Below are positions 12,851 to 25,830 of a stretch of DNA of 64,000 nucleotides, in pieces. This stretch comes from Agarophyton chilense (Eukaryota; Rhodophyta; Florideophyceae; Gracilariales; Gracilariaceae), in assembly GCA_030374765.1 (NCBI GenBank), contig JARGXX010000007.1:186001-250000 (forward strand). Reading direction: 5' to 3'. The notes under the pieces were generated by a model. It did no database searches. It saw only the letters and a program-made list of their open reading frames with translations, and was not told where the DNA came from. The first letter of the stretch is position 1. Every line of letters starts with the position of its first letter. A program made the position numbers and the translations under genes.

Positions 12851-14290
12851 TATGCAACATCGAAATAATCATGTGCTCGAATCGAGGTAACCGTGACCGT
12901 AAAAAAGAGAGAAAATCTCCTCCGTATCATGTAAGAAATGCACATTACTATTTTCGAAAACTTTCTTCGTAGGACAACGCAGAACTGAAGCAGCTCAGAG
13001 ATGTTCTACTGCACATATGCTTTTATGTATTGATGCTGAGGTAAAAATTCAACTCAGTACTACCTTCAGCTGCAAACCTAAATGAGATCTCGTTTCTATT
13101 TTTGGTAAACAAGAATACGTTTGAAGAAGGCGACGAAGGTTCTCAGAACTGCGATTTCGTTCATTTCACTTCTCAAAACTTTTCTATCGCCTCAACCTGT
13201 AACCTCCTCGCGTAAGACAAATCCTTAACAAGCCTCAGCTTAGAAATAACTTCATCAGCTGTAAAAGTTTTAGTTTTACCATATATTGTGAGTCAGCGTC
13301 TCTGCATGAATCTCGGTTTTGTTTACGTGTCATCCCAGTCATTTTAGAGCTCACGGGATGGAACAATGGCTCTACAGCTCCTTCAATATATCACCGTGAT
13401 TCTTTAACCTCAAAATGTATTGTATTTAAACGTTCAACATGTCCATGTAGATGAGCTGATCTGAAGATAGAATTTCTATTGCACTCGTCACACCTGTCAG
13501 AGATATTTGAAATGGCTGGGCTAATTATACGTCGGCCGTTCACATGATCGAACGACATATAGAACGGATAAGTCTCATGAAAAAGCAAAATTTTTGGCTG
13601 ACGTAGTTCATGAAGCAGATGCAGTAATAAAGAAGTGGTTAGGATTTGTATACCACACGAGGTTCAAAATTTGCTGTTCAGGTGGCATTGCTAGTAAGAA
13701 AAGCAGCATAATTATGGACATAAAAGATTTCACTGTGCTATGTATAATGCCAAATCACACCGGATGGTCGAATTCTTTGTCTTTATTGGCCGTACACATG
13801 ACGTATCATTGTTCAAGCGATATACACTTTTCGCTTTCGAATAACCTTAATGTAGACGGAAAGCAGTACTTTGTCAACGTCAACACCGCATACTTGTTAA
13901 GGATGTCGGGAAAAGTAGAGTTATCTCCAAGCACTGCTTCAAAGCAACAAGAAGAGTATGAAATCCAATTTGTTCCGATAAAGAGGCAGTAGAGTGGAGC
14001 TAGGAATTATTCGAGCTTCATTTAACGGGGCAGGACGTGATGATGAAACTAAAAATTCTAAGTAAACTCTTTCTATTCTAGAAATTTTTTTATTTCTGTT
14101 GTAAAGTTTCCAGATGTTCTCAAGCCACAGAGGTCACGTACCAACTCGTTTCTCAAAATGGAGAAGAGAAATCATAGTATCTTGATGGCCTTAAAGAGCA
14201 TGAGAGAGGCTTTTCGACCCTTTTGAAGCTATAGGAGCTCAATTTCTTCCACAAGGCACCCATTACATTCATTAATGCTTTGCACTCCAG
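12851..14290. other. No assignable gene; one 132-residue frame
   Basis: AT-rich DNA. A plus-strand frame at 13,594-13,992 (132 residues, starting MADVVHEADAVIKKWLGF) is the only sizeable one; it contains NKxxNVDGKQYF-like sequence but no family I recognise. It could be a remnant of a transposon protein. The rest shows nothing. Confidence 0.35.
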
Positions 14291-14299
14291 TAACGCAAG

Positions 14300-15110
14300 A
14301 ATGTGGTTTTATTTTTCTGCTTGTACTGGCTCTCTATCTGCTTCGAATCGTCGCTCATCCAGGTTCTCTCGCTTTTCTTCCGAGGCCAAGCGCGAGGACT
14401 CTGTTTAGTCCAACCTAGATATTCTTGCCTTTTCTACAATAAATCGTTTTTCTTCAGACCAAGACTACCCTCCTCGATTCAAAATTTTGCGTTTTTGGCC
14501 ACTTTCCGATCTTTTATTTCCATCGCGATGACCCTTATTTATGGTTTAGGGTTACCTGAGCTCCTAAAAATAGGGAAGAAGGATCTACTTTCCTTGTGAG
14601 AGTGGCGACGTTTCAGAACTGGATCAAGCATCACTTCTCTTGCCTCGTAAAGCTTACAATATTTCGATGGTTTCCGCTTCTTTTCCTACGCACGTTAGTT
14701 GTTGGAAATCATCTACATAGACTACTATATCTTTCAGAAGTGGTTCTCTTTCTCCAATTGTTTTTGAATTCATGAGGCACGGGCGTTTTTGGCGTTTGCA
14801 GAACGCTTACCCATACTAATCTTTTTGTTAAGATCACAGATTGTCTTCTACCTCGGTTCAGCGCACTTTGAAATAGATTTCATGAGCGGAGCCGCAGCAT
14901 CCGAGTCAAACGCCTATTCAAAGGGCTCTTTCTTTTTTCACCATGGAACTATTCGCCCGCAACAGGTCTGTACAGACCGCAAAAAATAAACTTTTATCTG
15001 ATCGTTGAAATGGAGGCATTTTCCAGAGGTTGCTGTTGTCATTACCGCATTCAAACATTTTGTCAAAACTAAAGGGGTAGTTGGGGGTATTGTCTAGGTT
15101 GTCACCAAAG
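14300..15110 (-). mobile_element. Copia-type reverse-transcriptase relic
   Basis: Reading the minus strand, a piece at about 14,655-14,770 gives LLKDIVVYVDDFQQLTCVGK. That is the YVDD palm motif with the hydrophobic strand before it, as in Ty1/Copia reverse transcriptases. Upstream, at 15,000-15,110, a frame NTPNYPFSFDKMFECGND looks coding too. It is badly broken. It lies to the right of the gag end of the 8.6-11.2 kb Copia relic, so it must be from another copy or a rearrangement. Old fossil; no LTR found. Confidence 0.55.
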
Positions 15111-16330
15111 TGCCTGGTTTCTTAGAATTTTTCTAAAAGGTTTGGTTTTAGAAAGGGTTTGTGAGGGATGTCAAAGATTAATGCCTCGACCGCTGGTGCG
15201 AAACAAGAGCAGAAAAGAATGGCAGAGTGAAAAGCCTCAGCGAGGGATAGGTCTCGGTAGCCATATTATGAACTATTGACAAGTTGCGACGGGAGGCCTG
15301 AACAAATTTGAAGGTTTTCAGAGCAGATATGAACTGGCTTCAAATTATTACCATCAAATGTATGTGTCTGGTTTCCATCACTTGGGACATCTCTCTCAGT
15401 GGAGCCCTTTTCAATTTCGTCATTAAATAAAATGTAAAGGCGATTTTGATTCTGTCAAATCCAAAAAAGGGTATCCAAGACAACTGTCACCCAAAGCTGA
15501 ATAAATTGCGATTTGCGTGGAATTTTTTGTCAGGCATGAAGACACTAGTCCACGTCAATAGTTAATTGACCACATAATTTTTTCATGCTCCATATGGACA
15601 ACGGAGAGTAGCATTACGTCGATCTTGGATGCACGCTGATTATACATGTTGCTGCTAAATGCTGCAACGGGTTGAGATTTTTGTTTATATCACCATTGGT
15701 TTTAAATGTGGTCATAGCTGCAACACCGATATATTTTGTAACCTTGGCTAATATTCCGATATGTTTGCACCTAGACTTCTTCAATTCTATCTTCTCCTCG
15801 CCTTCAAACTTTCAAATGAAAAAACATTATTCACACCTTGTAAATAACCTCATCGTACACCAATTTGTCGGAATTGATCTAGTACAGAATCAACTATTGA
15901 TCCCCGACGTGAGATTGAAAACCGTTTCAACACCGACACATTGTTAGACACATTCAAAAGCGAATATAACTCCATTGTTGACACATAATGATAGATAAAA
16001 CTAATCATTGGAAGTGAGACAACAATTAAATTCGTTATCCGAAGTAATCGTCGACAAATTTTCGTCGCAATAAACTTCGTGCTATAGGATAAAGAAGTGC
16101 TGAGTAGTATTCAAATTTCAATTTCAAAGCCGATGATCAATTCACAGTTTAACAACATGCCCAAAAATCTGTCGTAACCTATCCGGGGACAAATGGTTTT
16201 TACATTACTAATGACTTTCTAAAGTATGGCTATCAGAAAAATAGCCCAGATGGAGTTGATACAGACCCTATTTCTGCATGGGACGTTTCAATTTTGACAG
16301 ACAGTGACACTTGAGACGTTTTCGTAGATG
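15111..16330. other. No assignable gene
   Basis: AT-rich. A 91-residue plus frame at 15,672-15,947 begins with a hydrophobic stretch but has no known motif. The last 200 bases, from about 16,130, read in plus frames as TNDFLKYGYQKNSPDGVDTDP and may be the N-terminal side of the piggyBac-like relic that follows. Confidence 0.35.
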
Positions 16331-17420
16331 TTCATCCAAGGAATTGGATAACCGAAGATATGTCTCTTTCTCTAAATAATCCAGTGAAAATGCATCAATG
16401 GAAAGTCTTTACACCCGTCGGAATTTTTTTACTGACGATGCATGCTTTCATGGGACTCTTTCCATATGAATTTCTTATTTGGATGTTTCCTGTTGCTCAT
16501 TTGAGAGAACTTTTGAGATCCATCATTGTTGATATAGAAGGCGAAGACCTAAATCCGACAACCGGCGGTGAAATTTTGATTTTTGTCGGTGCGATGGTCT
16601 TAATAACCCTCTTCGACTTCTCAATTGGAATATAACTATACTCTAAAGGCACTCTTTCTAAACCCAGCCACTCTTCCAAGCCAGGAAAGATTATCTCACA
16701 CTATCCCTTGCAACATAAAAGAGAATACATCCTCTTTATTGGCCTTGAAAACGATCAGAATTAAAATGCAGCCAAGTAGTCATGCCTCTCAAACGTTTTG
16801 AAAGCAATAAACGACCATAGGAAAGCGTTTGCTACTTTGTAACACAAATGTTGTGAGGATGGAAGTATTTATCGCTGGTATAGGCCGGCGGAAATAAGAT
16901 TGGAACTGATCTTAGAATTAGACCTCCACGCATCACTGCGCTCTATAGAAAACCCGAAAATGGTTGTGAATTGAAAACAACATGTTGCGGAAGGAGAGAA
17001 TTTCTTCTCCAAAGAGAAAAATATAGGAGACCTACCGAGTCAAATATCCAGCCTTTTGAATATGAATATAGACATGGAACTGCAGTCTTTATGAGACTGG
17101 TTGCAACAGGTTCCCAACTGATCGCATGGTTTGCGCTGATTCATATTTTGAAAATAAGAATGAGATTTATCGGAGGTGTTATAATGGCTACAAGAATCTT
17201 TCCCATGAAGCATCTTTCAAAACTTATAATGACTTCACTAGGCCAGCAGGGCTCAGTGCTCGCTATAACTTTGGAAAAAGATCGAAAACTCATGTCGGTG
17301 ATCTGATTAGATCGTAAAAGGCGATATTTTATCAGCATTCGTAACAGTACCAAACTAGAAACTCGTTTCTTGTGAGAAATGGACAACCACCTATAAAATA
17401 ACCAAAAAAAGCCCACTTTT
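16330..17420 (+). pseudogene. PiggyBac-like (DDE_Tnp_1_7) transposase relic
   Basis: Two neighbouring regions match the piggyBac-like transposase family. At 16,360-16,635 the frame ends TTGGEILIFVGAMVLITLFD, which parallels the conserved helix (T-x-G-E-l-l-x-F-x-G) ahead of the catalytic core. At 17,126-17,317 and the overlapping frame 16,971-17,306 the sequence reads VCADSYFENK and RFIGGVIMATRIFPMKHLS. These match the family's ADSYF motif, which carries a catalytic Asp, and the RFIGVVKTATRxFPM motif. The two halves lie in different frames with stops between, so this is a pseudogene. I found no TTAA-flanked terminal repeats. The assignment rests on motif order, not a database search. Confidence 0.6.
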
Positions 17421-20400
17421 CATTATAATTCCAGATGGTTGCGAGGAGTATTATTCATGTTGTTTGAGAATGGATAGACACAACAGATCTCTTCAAGATG
17501 ATTTAAATACGAAGAAGCAGTTTGAAGTTAAGGAATTGTTGTTCACAGAAAATTCTTCCTTTTCGAGCAATGTGCAAGGTCCGTACTCTGAATTTCTACA
17601 AACATGTATACAGTAACTCGATGACATTTGCACCGCATTATTTCTATTGCAGTCTTGCAGATGGAATAACAGAATCCAACTTGGATACAATTCTATTTAT
17701 GAAAAGAACCTGCAAAAACTATAAAGAAATAGACTCTCCAAAAGAGGTGAGTACCGGTATTCATTTGATGGAACCAAACCGTTAGCGCATGAAATTAGAT
17801 GGTTCTGTAACATATTCAACATACCGAAGAATACAACAAGTATGCGAAACTACTCATAAATTAAAATTTGTTTGTTCAGAATGCAAAAAAGAACAACGAT
17901 ATGGGTGTTTATATACATACATATATATGTTTATATGTATATATATATATATATATATGTCGCAGTGGCACTGGTTCTGATTCATTCCTCGATATTCTGC
18001 ATGAAATTCCTTAAAATAGCCACGATCACCAGTCACCAATGAGGTGTTCGGCCTTCAAGGTCTATATTTTAAAAATTAAAGCCAGAATTCATTTTACCTT
18101 TAACCCCTTACTAACTTAATCCACGTTATTCGACTTGCCAGATGTCTATATTATGGACGGCGGCGAATGTATCCTTTCCGCAGATGTAACCGTATTTTGT
18201 ATGCTGTTCCAAACGGGGCAAAAGTGATCTTAGACCTTAAAATTTTTCAAATTAGCCGAGCTTCTGACGGTGTTGTTGATTTCGAATTAACTTAGCGAGG
18301 TTTGAAACCTAAAGGTATCAGTCTGTGAGCAGTAGTACAACCACTGAGAAAGTGTTTCTGAATATAAATGTATCAAGAATGAACTTTAAAGTAGGTAAAA
18401 CCTATTTAGAAACTATTTTTTTATTAAAGAAGTAGAGTAAAAAGCTACAGTCTCGTTTGAATTTCGACCTTGCCTCGCTTTTGCATTACTGTTTTGAAGA
18501 TACCACACGGAATAGAAACTGGTAAAGAACTTCGAAGGGTCAGGGCCGTAAAAACGGCTGTTGCTTATCGTCGCATATGGTGGGACAGACATCTAAATTG
18601 GATCATGACGCTGCGGTTTTAATAAAGTTAGCCGATGGATCGGAGAAAAGGGTCACATTGGCGTCTTTTCATTTTAGCTCGAATGTTCGCTCTTCCGAGA
18701 TGAAACTGCGAGACGGTTTGCGGACCGAGGAAACTGGAGAGAAGCTATTCGGGCTTTCATTTATGCACATGTTTCAGTTCTCGGTCTCCAATTTCGAAGG
18801 TGGATTGCGGCTGAAGGAAGATGTTGTGACTGGAAAGCAACCAGGGGATGGTCTCTCTAGACTTCAGTTTTTCGGGTAATGTTGTAAATATGAAAGCTGG
18901 CATCTTATCCAAAGCATTTATGCTCTTTTTTCAACCCACGAATGTGTTGTACACGCACAAATGTGTAGTGGCTCCATCAGATGACATGACTACAACATTC
19001 TTAAGACAGATATTTGACAGGTGGTTGCCTGTATTTTTCAATAGTTTAGATATTTACCAAAGTATTTGACACTTATGTAGAAAGATGGACTACTGTGATC
19101 AATACAAACAATAATTCATAGTGTCTCGGCGACTCTGCCAAGACACGAAGAAATCTCCCAAACAGAAATTTCTTGGCTATTGACTTTTTAGCCTGCACCA
19201 ATACTTACATTTCTTAGAGATTCAGGGTATGCCACAACCAATCTATCAAAATGGCTACAGCAAAAGTTTCACTGAGAATGTCATCGACTCGCCCTATATA
19301 CATGTGCTGAGTTGTCACCCCAAGATGAGGTTTCTTTCTCGACTTTATCTTTCGTATTTCTTTTTGAATACATCCCGAATCTCTTGTTTTCTTTCTTTCA
19401 CCATCTTGTTTCTTATTTGGTTGATCTCGTGGTGCTTGACATCGGACAATTTTTCGTTGTTGTTACAATTCTTTTAGATTCCTGACATCAGCGGAGAATA
19501 CCCTAATCACGTTTCTTGCAGTGTACAGCTTTTAACTACTCTCCCGACTTGTTTCGAATTTGAACTTTTGAGTAACAATAAACTTTGTTCTGCTCAGCTA
19601 AAAGGGCGCAGAATGATGATCTATCTTCTTCAATGAGAGATCCAAACATATTCGTGACCACTTTCTCTTTCAGAATTGCACCACATTTTTCATCGCTAAT
19701 TAGGTCATTGCTTCTAAAAATGGGTTCTTCGTGGAAGTACTATTTCTTGAGATCCTGTGTCTGCTCTGCTTTTAATCTGTGAAGAACAATTATTTAACCT
19801 GATTTGTGTTTTCATGACTGCCTCTTTTTTTGATAAGGTCAGTAATCGTGAATACATTTAAGGTTTTTCTGAATCTTAAAAACGGTGGTATCTTTGTTTT
19901 GTAGACGCAAGCATTCTTCAAATGCCTTCAGATTTTTGAGAGGCCTTCATCGCCAGCAAGAATGCCATTCACGAAATTGTTTTTTTTGCATGTGGAATGC
20001 CATATATTTCGAGCGCTCAAACGCGAGGCGCTACCATCGAAAATCAGGTTGTAAGTAAGCCCAAAAATATACAATTCACTGACATCGTCGTCTGACATGT
20101 TTGAAAGGATATGATGTCTACGTGAAATATCGATTGTAGAACAAGGCTACGTATCGTCTCCGTTAAGAACTTCAAGAAGACAAAGAACCGTTACACTTTT
20201 GCAACCTGGGATTCACGCTGGTTTTGAGCGCTCGATGGAGAATCGGTTCTCATGACGAGTCATGATAACATCGGGTAATACTGGAGTCGTCATGGAATTA
20301 GAAGGCGAGCGATATGTGAACCTTATTGAATGCAGCGTTGACCAAGGCGGAAATTCTCGGGCTTACGGTGCGCGAACAACAAAGAGAAACAAGGCCATTC

Positions 20401-20640
20401 AATTTGATTATAAACAGAACGAATTATAAGGCATTTCGTAGTCTTACCAGCTCAAGCAAAGACTTTCCGTCCAAAGTAAAACCCCCCTCTTCTCTTTGGC
20501 TGTCTGGTGTATCTTTCCGAGTAGGTCTTAAACAAAAAAGACATTTCAATTAAAGCGGCAAAAAGCATCGCACGGGGGAAAAATATGGGCTCATCTTCGA
20601 TGTTTTTAAATACTCTGCAACATCGCTTTTTGCGTCAATG
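17421..20640. other. AT-rich decayed DNA with coding traces
   Basis: No intact gene. Plus frames at 17,522-17,785 (87 residues) and 18,577-18,879 (100 residues, MVGQTSKLDHDAAVLIKLAD...) are unrecognised. On the minus strand at about 19,300-19,750 a lysine/glutamate-rich reading (KLSDVKHHEINQIRNKMVKE) looks like broken retroelement gag sequence but could not be placed in a family. Confidence 0.35.
17911..17960. repeat. (TA)n microsatellite
   Basis: Runs of tatatacata followed by an uninterrupted (ta) tract of about 20 bases. Simple repeat. Confidence 0.85.
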
Positions 20641-20810
20641 ACCTCCAAAAGGTGCCTCTTCAAACTGTAGAACAAAATTAGGGGATATCCTCGAGAAAGC
20701 ACTTCTCACACCTTTATAATCTTCTTTTTTAATTTCGCATCAGAATTATACAGTTTTTACCCATCATACACTTTTCTACCGATCAAATCTCAAAAATTTT
20801 CGATGATATT

Positions 20811-21612
20811 TTAATCCAGAAATTTCGCAGTCCAGCCCAACACTCTTTTTTTATATGGAAGGAGCCAATTCCGCGTGTATTGGGCAGTATTTAAAGAAGC
20901 GCTGTCTCGTTGAAAAACAAAAGACATTGATTCACCAAACAACTCAGCCAAAAACAGTTTGAAACTCTGCTCCAAAGATTCGCACTTCATCGAATTCTGA
21001 TGCATATTAGTAAACACCAGCTTAGAGACTCCATGAAAAGAAATAGTCCCCACAACCATTAAATGGACCTCCACCATTTTGACTTGTGGAATGACGACAG
21101 AAGTTCTTGTGTAAATCATTCCAGTACTACTCAAGACCATCTGTTCCACCCAAGTTGAACATTTTCTCGTATGAAAAACCACTTGCGTCCCATAATATTC
21201 TCCCTTACTAATATGACGTCGTTCCCATTCCAAACCCTTTTTTTCATGGTCATCTGAGGGGCTTTCAATAGTTTGCAGTCTTGCAGATTGGGGCTACTTC
21301 TTAGGATCTGTTGTATACCGGATACATCGATACGCAAATTGAGACAAATTTTGAACTCTTAAGTGCTGTTGTCAACCGTTGAAGCCAGTCGCCGTAGCCG
21401 CCGACTAATGTGTGGAGTAATTTTCAGAGCGCTCTTAGGAGGGACAAACCTTTTTTTTCTTTGTCATAACTCTTGGAAAATCTTGATTTGGTTGATGATG
21501 AACGTCCGAGATTGTTTGCAATCGTTCTGAGGGAAAGGTGTTGACTACAGAGGTCTACGATTCGTCCTTTCTCGTTTTCAGAAAGGTGCCCTCGTAGAGA
21601 CATGCTGTACAC
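20811..21612 (-). pseudogene. Tc1-type transposase pseudogene (minus copy)
   Basis: The N-terminal frame, 21,424-21,612, reads LRGHLSENEKGRIVDLCSQH then LSLRTIANNLGRSSST, a Tc1 helix-turn-helix. After a gap with broken frames, 20,811-21,233 gives HLMVVGTISFHGVSKLVFTN and then SFVFQRDSASLNTAQYTRNW. That is the core region around the second catalytic Asp (normally FQQDNAPxHT), followed by VLGWTAKFLD where PALSPDLNP is expected. The DNA-binding and catalytic halves are in different frames. The sequence differs from copies 1-3, so it is a separate subfamily. Terminal repeats were not located. Confidence 0.65.
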
Positions 21613-22009
21613 CTATCATTCAGTGCAGACTGTGCAATTTAAGAGAGTGGAATGATGGGATTGCCCTGAATTCTTGGGTTTAAAATATCTTTGCATTTGG
21701 CCAAAATTCTAAAACCAAGGGTTTGTTGGCGTTGGTTTTTCGCGGTCTCTTTGGCACCACCTTCAATGACACGCACGTGTGCCAACATTGGCACGGGGTG
21801 TTATACAGAATTATAGAAATCCTTTAAAAGTACAGTGCGTGTAAAAAATATATCCCTTGACATAGACTGCGCCGAAAAGGACATTCTTTATACTGTAGAG
21901 CACATTTTACACCAAATAAAACCCATCAAATCCAGAACACTGTTTCAAAATTATATCCTTTATACAATAATTGGCCCAATTTGGGATCGTGGTCCGCCGG
22001 TTTCACCTT

Positions 22010-22844
22010 CTGAACAGCTACAAATCATGGAATTAGTAGGTCAGGGTATGATTTCACCAGATATTGCGCAAAACCTGAAGTGCAGCATAAAAACTAAAAT
22101 CAATCAGCAATTTCATGAAAAACCTCGCTCCATACAGAAAAAGTCGTTCAACTGGAAGATATACATCAGTTTCTCAGGGCAGTTAACGTCTTAGTAAGGG
22201 ATATTTTGCGGGAAAATTTGCAAAACCATTTTTTTTCTATTAAGATCTATATTAATGCGTAAAGTTAACCTTCAAAACTTGTTCAAGTACACCAAAACGA
22301 AAAAAATCTTTTTTTAAAGATCATCATAAGAAGAAGCGCATGTAATGGTGTGCTTAAAAGGCTTATTGGGAAACTGAATAGAATAAAGTTTTCTTTTCTA
22401 AGAAAAAAAAGTTCATCCTTGATGGTCCACATTGCTATAGTTTTAACTGGCATGATTTACAAGAAGAAAAGAAAGTATTAGTGACGAGACATTCAGGAGG
22501 GGCATCAGTCATGCTTCCGGCTGGAATCTCTATAAAAAAAGCAACTAGTATAGCTTTCGTTGAAACTACTATGGACTCCGGGAAGTATGCTAAAATTCTA
22601 GAAAAATACCTGATACCATTGGCATACAGTATGCACGCAGAAGAATTGATTTTTCAGCAAGAAAATAGTGCACCTATTCATAAGTATAAATATGTGAAAC
22701 GGTGGTTCAATATTCTAGTCATATCGCTTGTTGAATGGCTTGCGCGCTCTTTTGAGCTCAACCCTATCAAAAACATTTGGGCAGTGTCGAAACATTTGGG
22801 CAGTGTCGGCCCTGTGGAACCTAGACTGGGAATCTTTTCACACT
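22010..22844 (+). pseudogene. Tc1-type transposase pseudogene (copy 2, left part)
   Basis: The reading SPSEQLQIMELVGQGMISPD at about 22,009-22,068 matches the N-terminal HTH of copy 1. The fragment 22,481-22,849 carries ASVMLPAGISIKKATSIAFV, then LIFQQENSAPIHKYKY, and LNPIKNIWAV. Compared with the family motif QQDNAP...NPIENLW, the second catalytic Asp is replaced by Glu and the third catalytic Glu by Lys. It is inactive even apart from its stops. A 19-bp tandem duplication (aaacatttgggcagtgtcg, twice) at about 22,770-22,808 lies just after the NPIKN site. The C-terminal end lies on the far side of the Copia insertion. Confidence 0.7.
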
Positions 22845-23021
22845 TGTAACAACACGGAGTGCTGTCGGAGATCGCGTATCTGGCTCCTGGCACGATTAAT
22901 CAAACCCAAGAGCAGCCAATGGGATCATGGCTGTTCCACTGGGACAACGGGGGTCATTGGTCCCGCTTTCTGATTTCGTGCGCGCTCTCCCATAGTTCAA
23001 CTTCGCAACGCTGCTCTTACA
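22845..23021 (+). repeat. Left (5') LTR of the nested Copia
   Basis: It begins TGTAACAACACGGAG and ends GCTCTTACA; the TGTAA/TTACA ends are inverted copies of each other. It is the partner of 30,592-30,768. Confidence 0.75.
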
Positions 23022-24494
23022 ACTACGATAGATATGGGCCCAGGACTGTCTATTGAATCCATGCATTCATCTTTACCCTAGCCGATGTTTTCATTGCATG
23101 GAGACGCCTATTTTTGGCGACGACATGTCTTCAAATGGGTGAAAATAATAAATACTGGTACCAAAAAAGGAAGAGACATGTCATGTAAAACTGTCTGCGC
23201 CACTTTCGGGCGACAAGTTTACGATCGTGGCCTCCCTGCTGTTCAGCAGTCTGTTGTCGAAGAAGCTCACCTCAAAGGAGAAATTGATGCTAAACAGGAA
23301 GACCAAGTTAAGTCAATCCAGTAAATTGTGCACTTAGTTGCAGCCGACCGGCCAACTGCAATGGTAACCCGACTGATCAATTCTTTCCACAAGTTCACGA
23401 GCTGCCGTTGCCAGGAGTAAGAAGACCTGCGGTCTTTCGTTGCTCGTTTTTATGGCCTTGCTTCGGAACATCTTATGCACACTGGAGTAACTTCGTCATG
23501 TTAGGTGAAACACATTCTTTCCATCACGTTGCTTAGAAATGCTGATCTTCCGGAAAGCAGGCTGAGAAATGCTGTTCTGCAGATATTTGGTGAAGATTAC
23601 CATCGATTGAAGACATCCAGGAAGTCGACGGATGCCGTTTCCTTTCGTTTCAAGGTTCTTGCGCAGATTCAAGATTGTGTGCAATACTTTAAAATTCTTT
23701 GGGACCTTTGAAATACAAAGAGGGCGATCCGAGCCTCATGAGAGTTGTAGGAAGTCTTGGTGATAAAGGGAAGCAAATTACCGGCACCCTTTTGAACGTT
23801 GTATTCAAGGTTTAAGGTGTCGAAAAAGAAGCCTAAGGTGACCCAATCAGGGCCATTCATTCTTTTCCCCAAGTCGTTCTGTTCTCTACTTGGATGATGC
23901 TGTAAAAGTGCTTCGATCCTTAACGATTTCCACTAAGGCACCGCACCCCCCATCTCACTCGTAATGGTGTAGAGTCAATGTTTAAGCAGGACCTGCAGAG
24001 AGAACTGCTAACTCTACGACCACTTTCCCGCTCCGCTACAGGAATTGATACAGAATCAGGTCCTTCGAATTCCAGTCTTCAACTGAAGAAAAAGAAGGAG
24101 AGGAAGAGAAATAACAATTTTAATAACGCTCGTTATTGGCAAAAAATTGCTAAGAGATCTTCTGCCTCCAGGAAAAGATCTTCAGAAGTCAACAGCTGTG
24201 ATTTTGGTTCGAAGACCCATCTTCGTAGAGAAAAGAAATGTCGATCCCCCAGCTGGCTGACGAAAATCGCACGCTAGAGCCATCCGTTAAGGAAGGCAAG
24301 AAAGATGGCGACGATGGATGTTTTGAGGGAGGCTCCAATCCTTCGAAAGGAAACTACACAAAGTCACCGGAGATAAAGACTATCATAAGTTTTCCACCGG
24401 CCGTAAACCCATCCCAGCGATGAACATGGGGTGTCCACAGAGTGTCGAAGAAGTGAAAGCCGCCGCGAAAGTGGCCTGTGCCTTGTGAATATTC

Positions 24495-25055
24495 TTGAAG
24501 CCGCGAGAACTTTACAGATATCCTTCTTTTCACGGTTATGGAGTCCACTGTGACGAGGTTCGGCTTCTGTTCGCTATCTTGGATCTTCCAATTATTGAAA
24601 GAAATAGGAACAAGACAAGGGTTCCGTTCTATATTTTTGATGTAGATGGATCCTTGTTGCTGGGAAACCAGATCTCTCACCAGTGCAATCGAATAGGTGA
24701 AGAGGATTTGTTTGTGACACCGAAAGTAGTTTGTGGTTTGTCAAACAAGTTTCTGTACTTTTTTACATGCTCTTCTCGTCACGTTAAGGATCTGGAAAAT
24801 TTTGTTCGTGCAAGGCTCTTGGTTGTGCCAGTCAACGAAACATCCATCTGGTTCTTCTTCTTGTGTCACGTAACATTTTTCTCGAAACGCTTAGAGAGGG
24901 TTTCGAAGGCCAAGTTCTCTAACGTAAAAGCAAAGAAATTTGTATCTAGGCTCCACGCCCACACTAACCTGACCCTCGGCGATATTTCTAAGATTTGTCG
25001 CCGCGCTGGAGTGCTCACTCCCGTCTTCAAACCGGCACTGCAGGTTGCGATTTAG
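24495..25055 (+). mobile_element. Copia protease / GAG-pre-integrase fragment
   Basis: Part of the nested Copia fossil. PFYIFDVDGSLLLGNQI parallels KFYITEGGGSLLLGNDI of the Copia at 48,331-49,338 (flap side of the retropepsin). LHAHTNLTLGDISKICRRAG parallels IHCQSHLSTKDMKKLCSRSG there, the start of the zinc-binding GAG-pre-integrase domain. The shared segments show that the two elements belong to one family. Confidence 0.65.
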
Positions 25056-25272
25056 AAATTCAATGGATGTAAAACTACTGGACGCCTTCTAGTATCACGG
25101 AACACTTGTTTCCGAAGGCTTCTGATAGCTTTCAATCATCATGTCCAGATTGACTTTATGATCATCAATGAGATGGTCAATACACCCATACTTCATATAG
25201 TGGATTTGTGATCAGGGTTTTCGGTAACCACTCTCATGAAATCAAGGGAAGTAGAGTACGTTGATATAAGCT

Positions 25273-25830
25273 TTGAAAAAAGACTGGATCAACGTGAACA
25301 GGCCCCCAGCAGTAACCTCTCCAGACCCAGTGTTCAAGAACTCCATCTTCCACGGACTACTTGGGGCTCATTCTTTTTCGTTCGAGCCTCGCTTCCCACG
25401 TCGCCATAATAAAACTGGCGTGGTAGAAGCGATAAATGGTGTGTTTTGGTTGTTCGCGCTTTGGCTTTTGCAGGACGCAAACCATATCTCGTTCGTTCGA
25501 AATACGTACTACAACTTCCAAGATTTATTATCTCGCCCGATGTACCTCAGTAACACCCTGTTCGGAGGAATGAAGCTAAGTTGAAGCAAAATCGCACGGG
25601 GTTATACGCCTTCGATTCTTGGACTCCCGCAGCAACACGTTCTTTTAGATCTAGTCGAAGCTTATTAGGAAGAAGTTCCTCGCACAGCTATTCAATCGCG
25701 TCAAGTAACTTGAAATCCCCACACTATACCACAGTCGCACTGTCGCCACAGAACTCCGGTAAATCACTTCAACAAGGAACCAAAAACAAGAAAATGGAGG
25801 TTGTCTTATGTTCGAGGATCTAAAAAACAT
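25273..25830 (+). mobile_element. Copia integrase fragment
   Basis: Contains RRHNKTGVVEAINGVFW. This is the conserved segment at the third catalytic site of Copia integrases (HNxxGxVExxN), followed by the helical region that leads into the C-terminal domain. It belongs to the nested fossil element. Confidence 0.65.
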
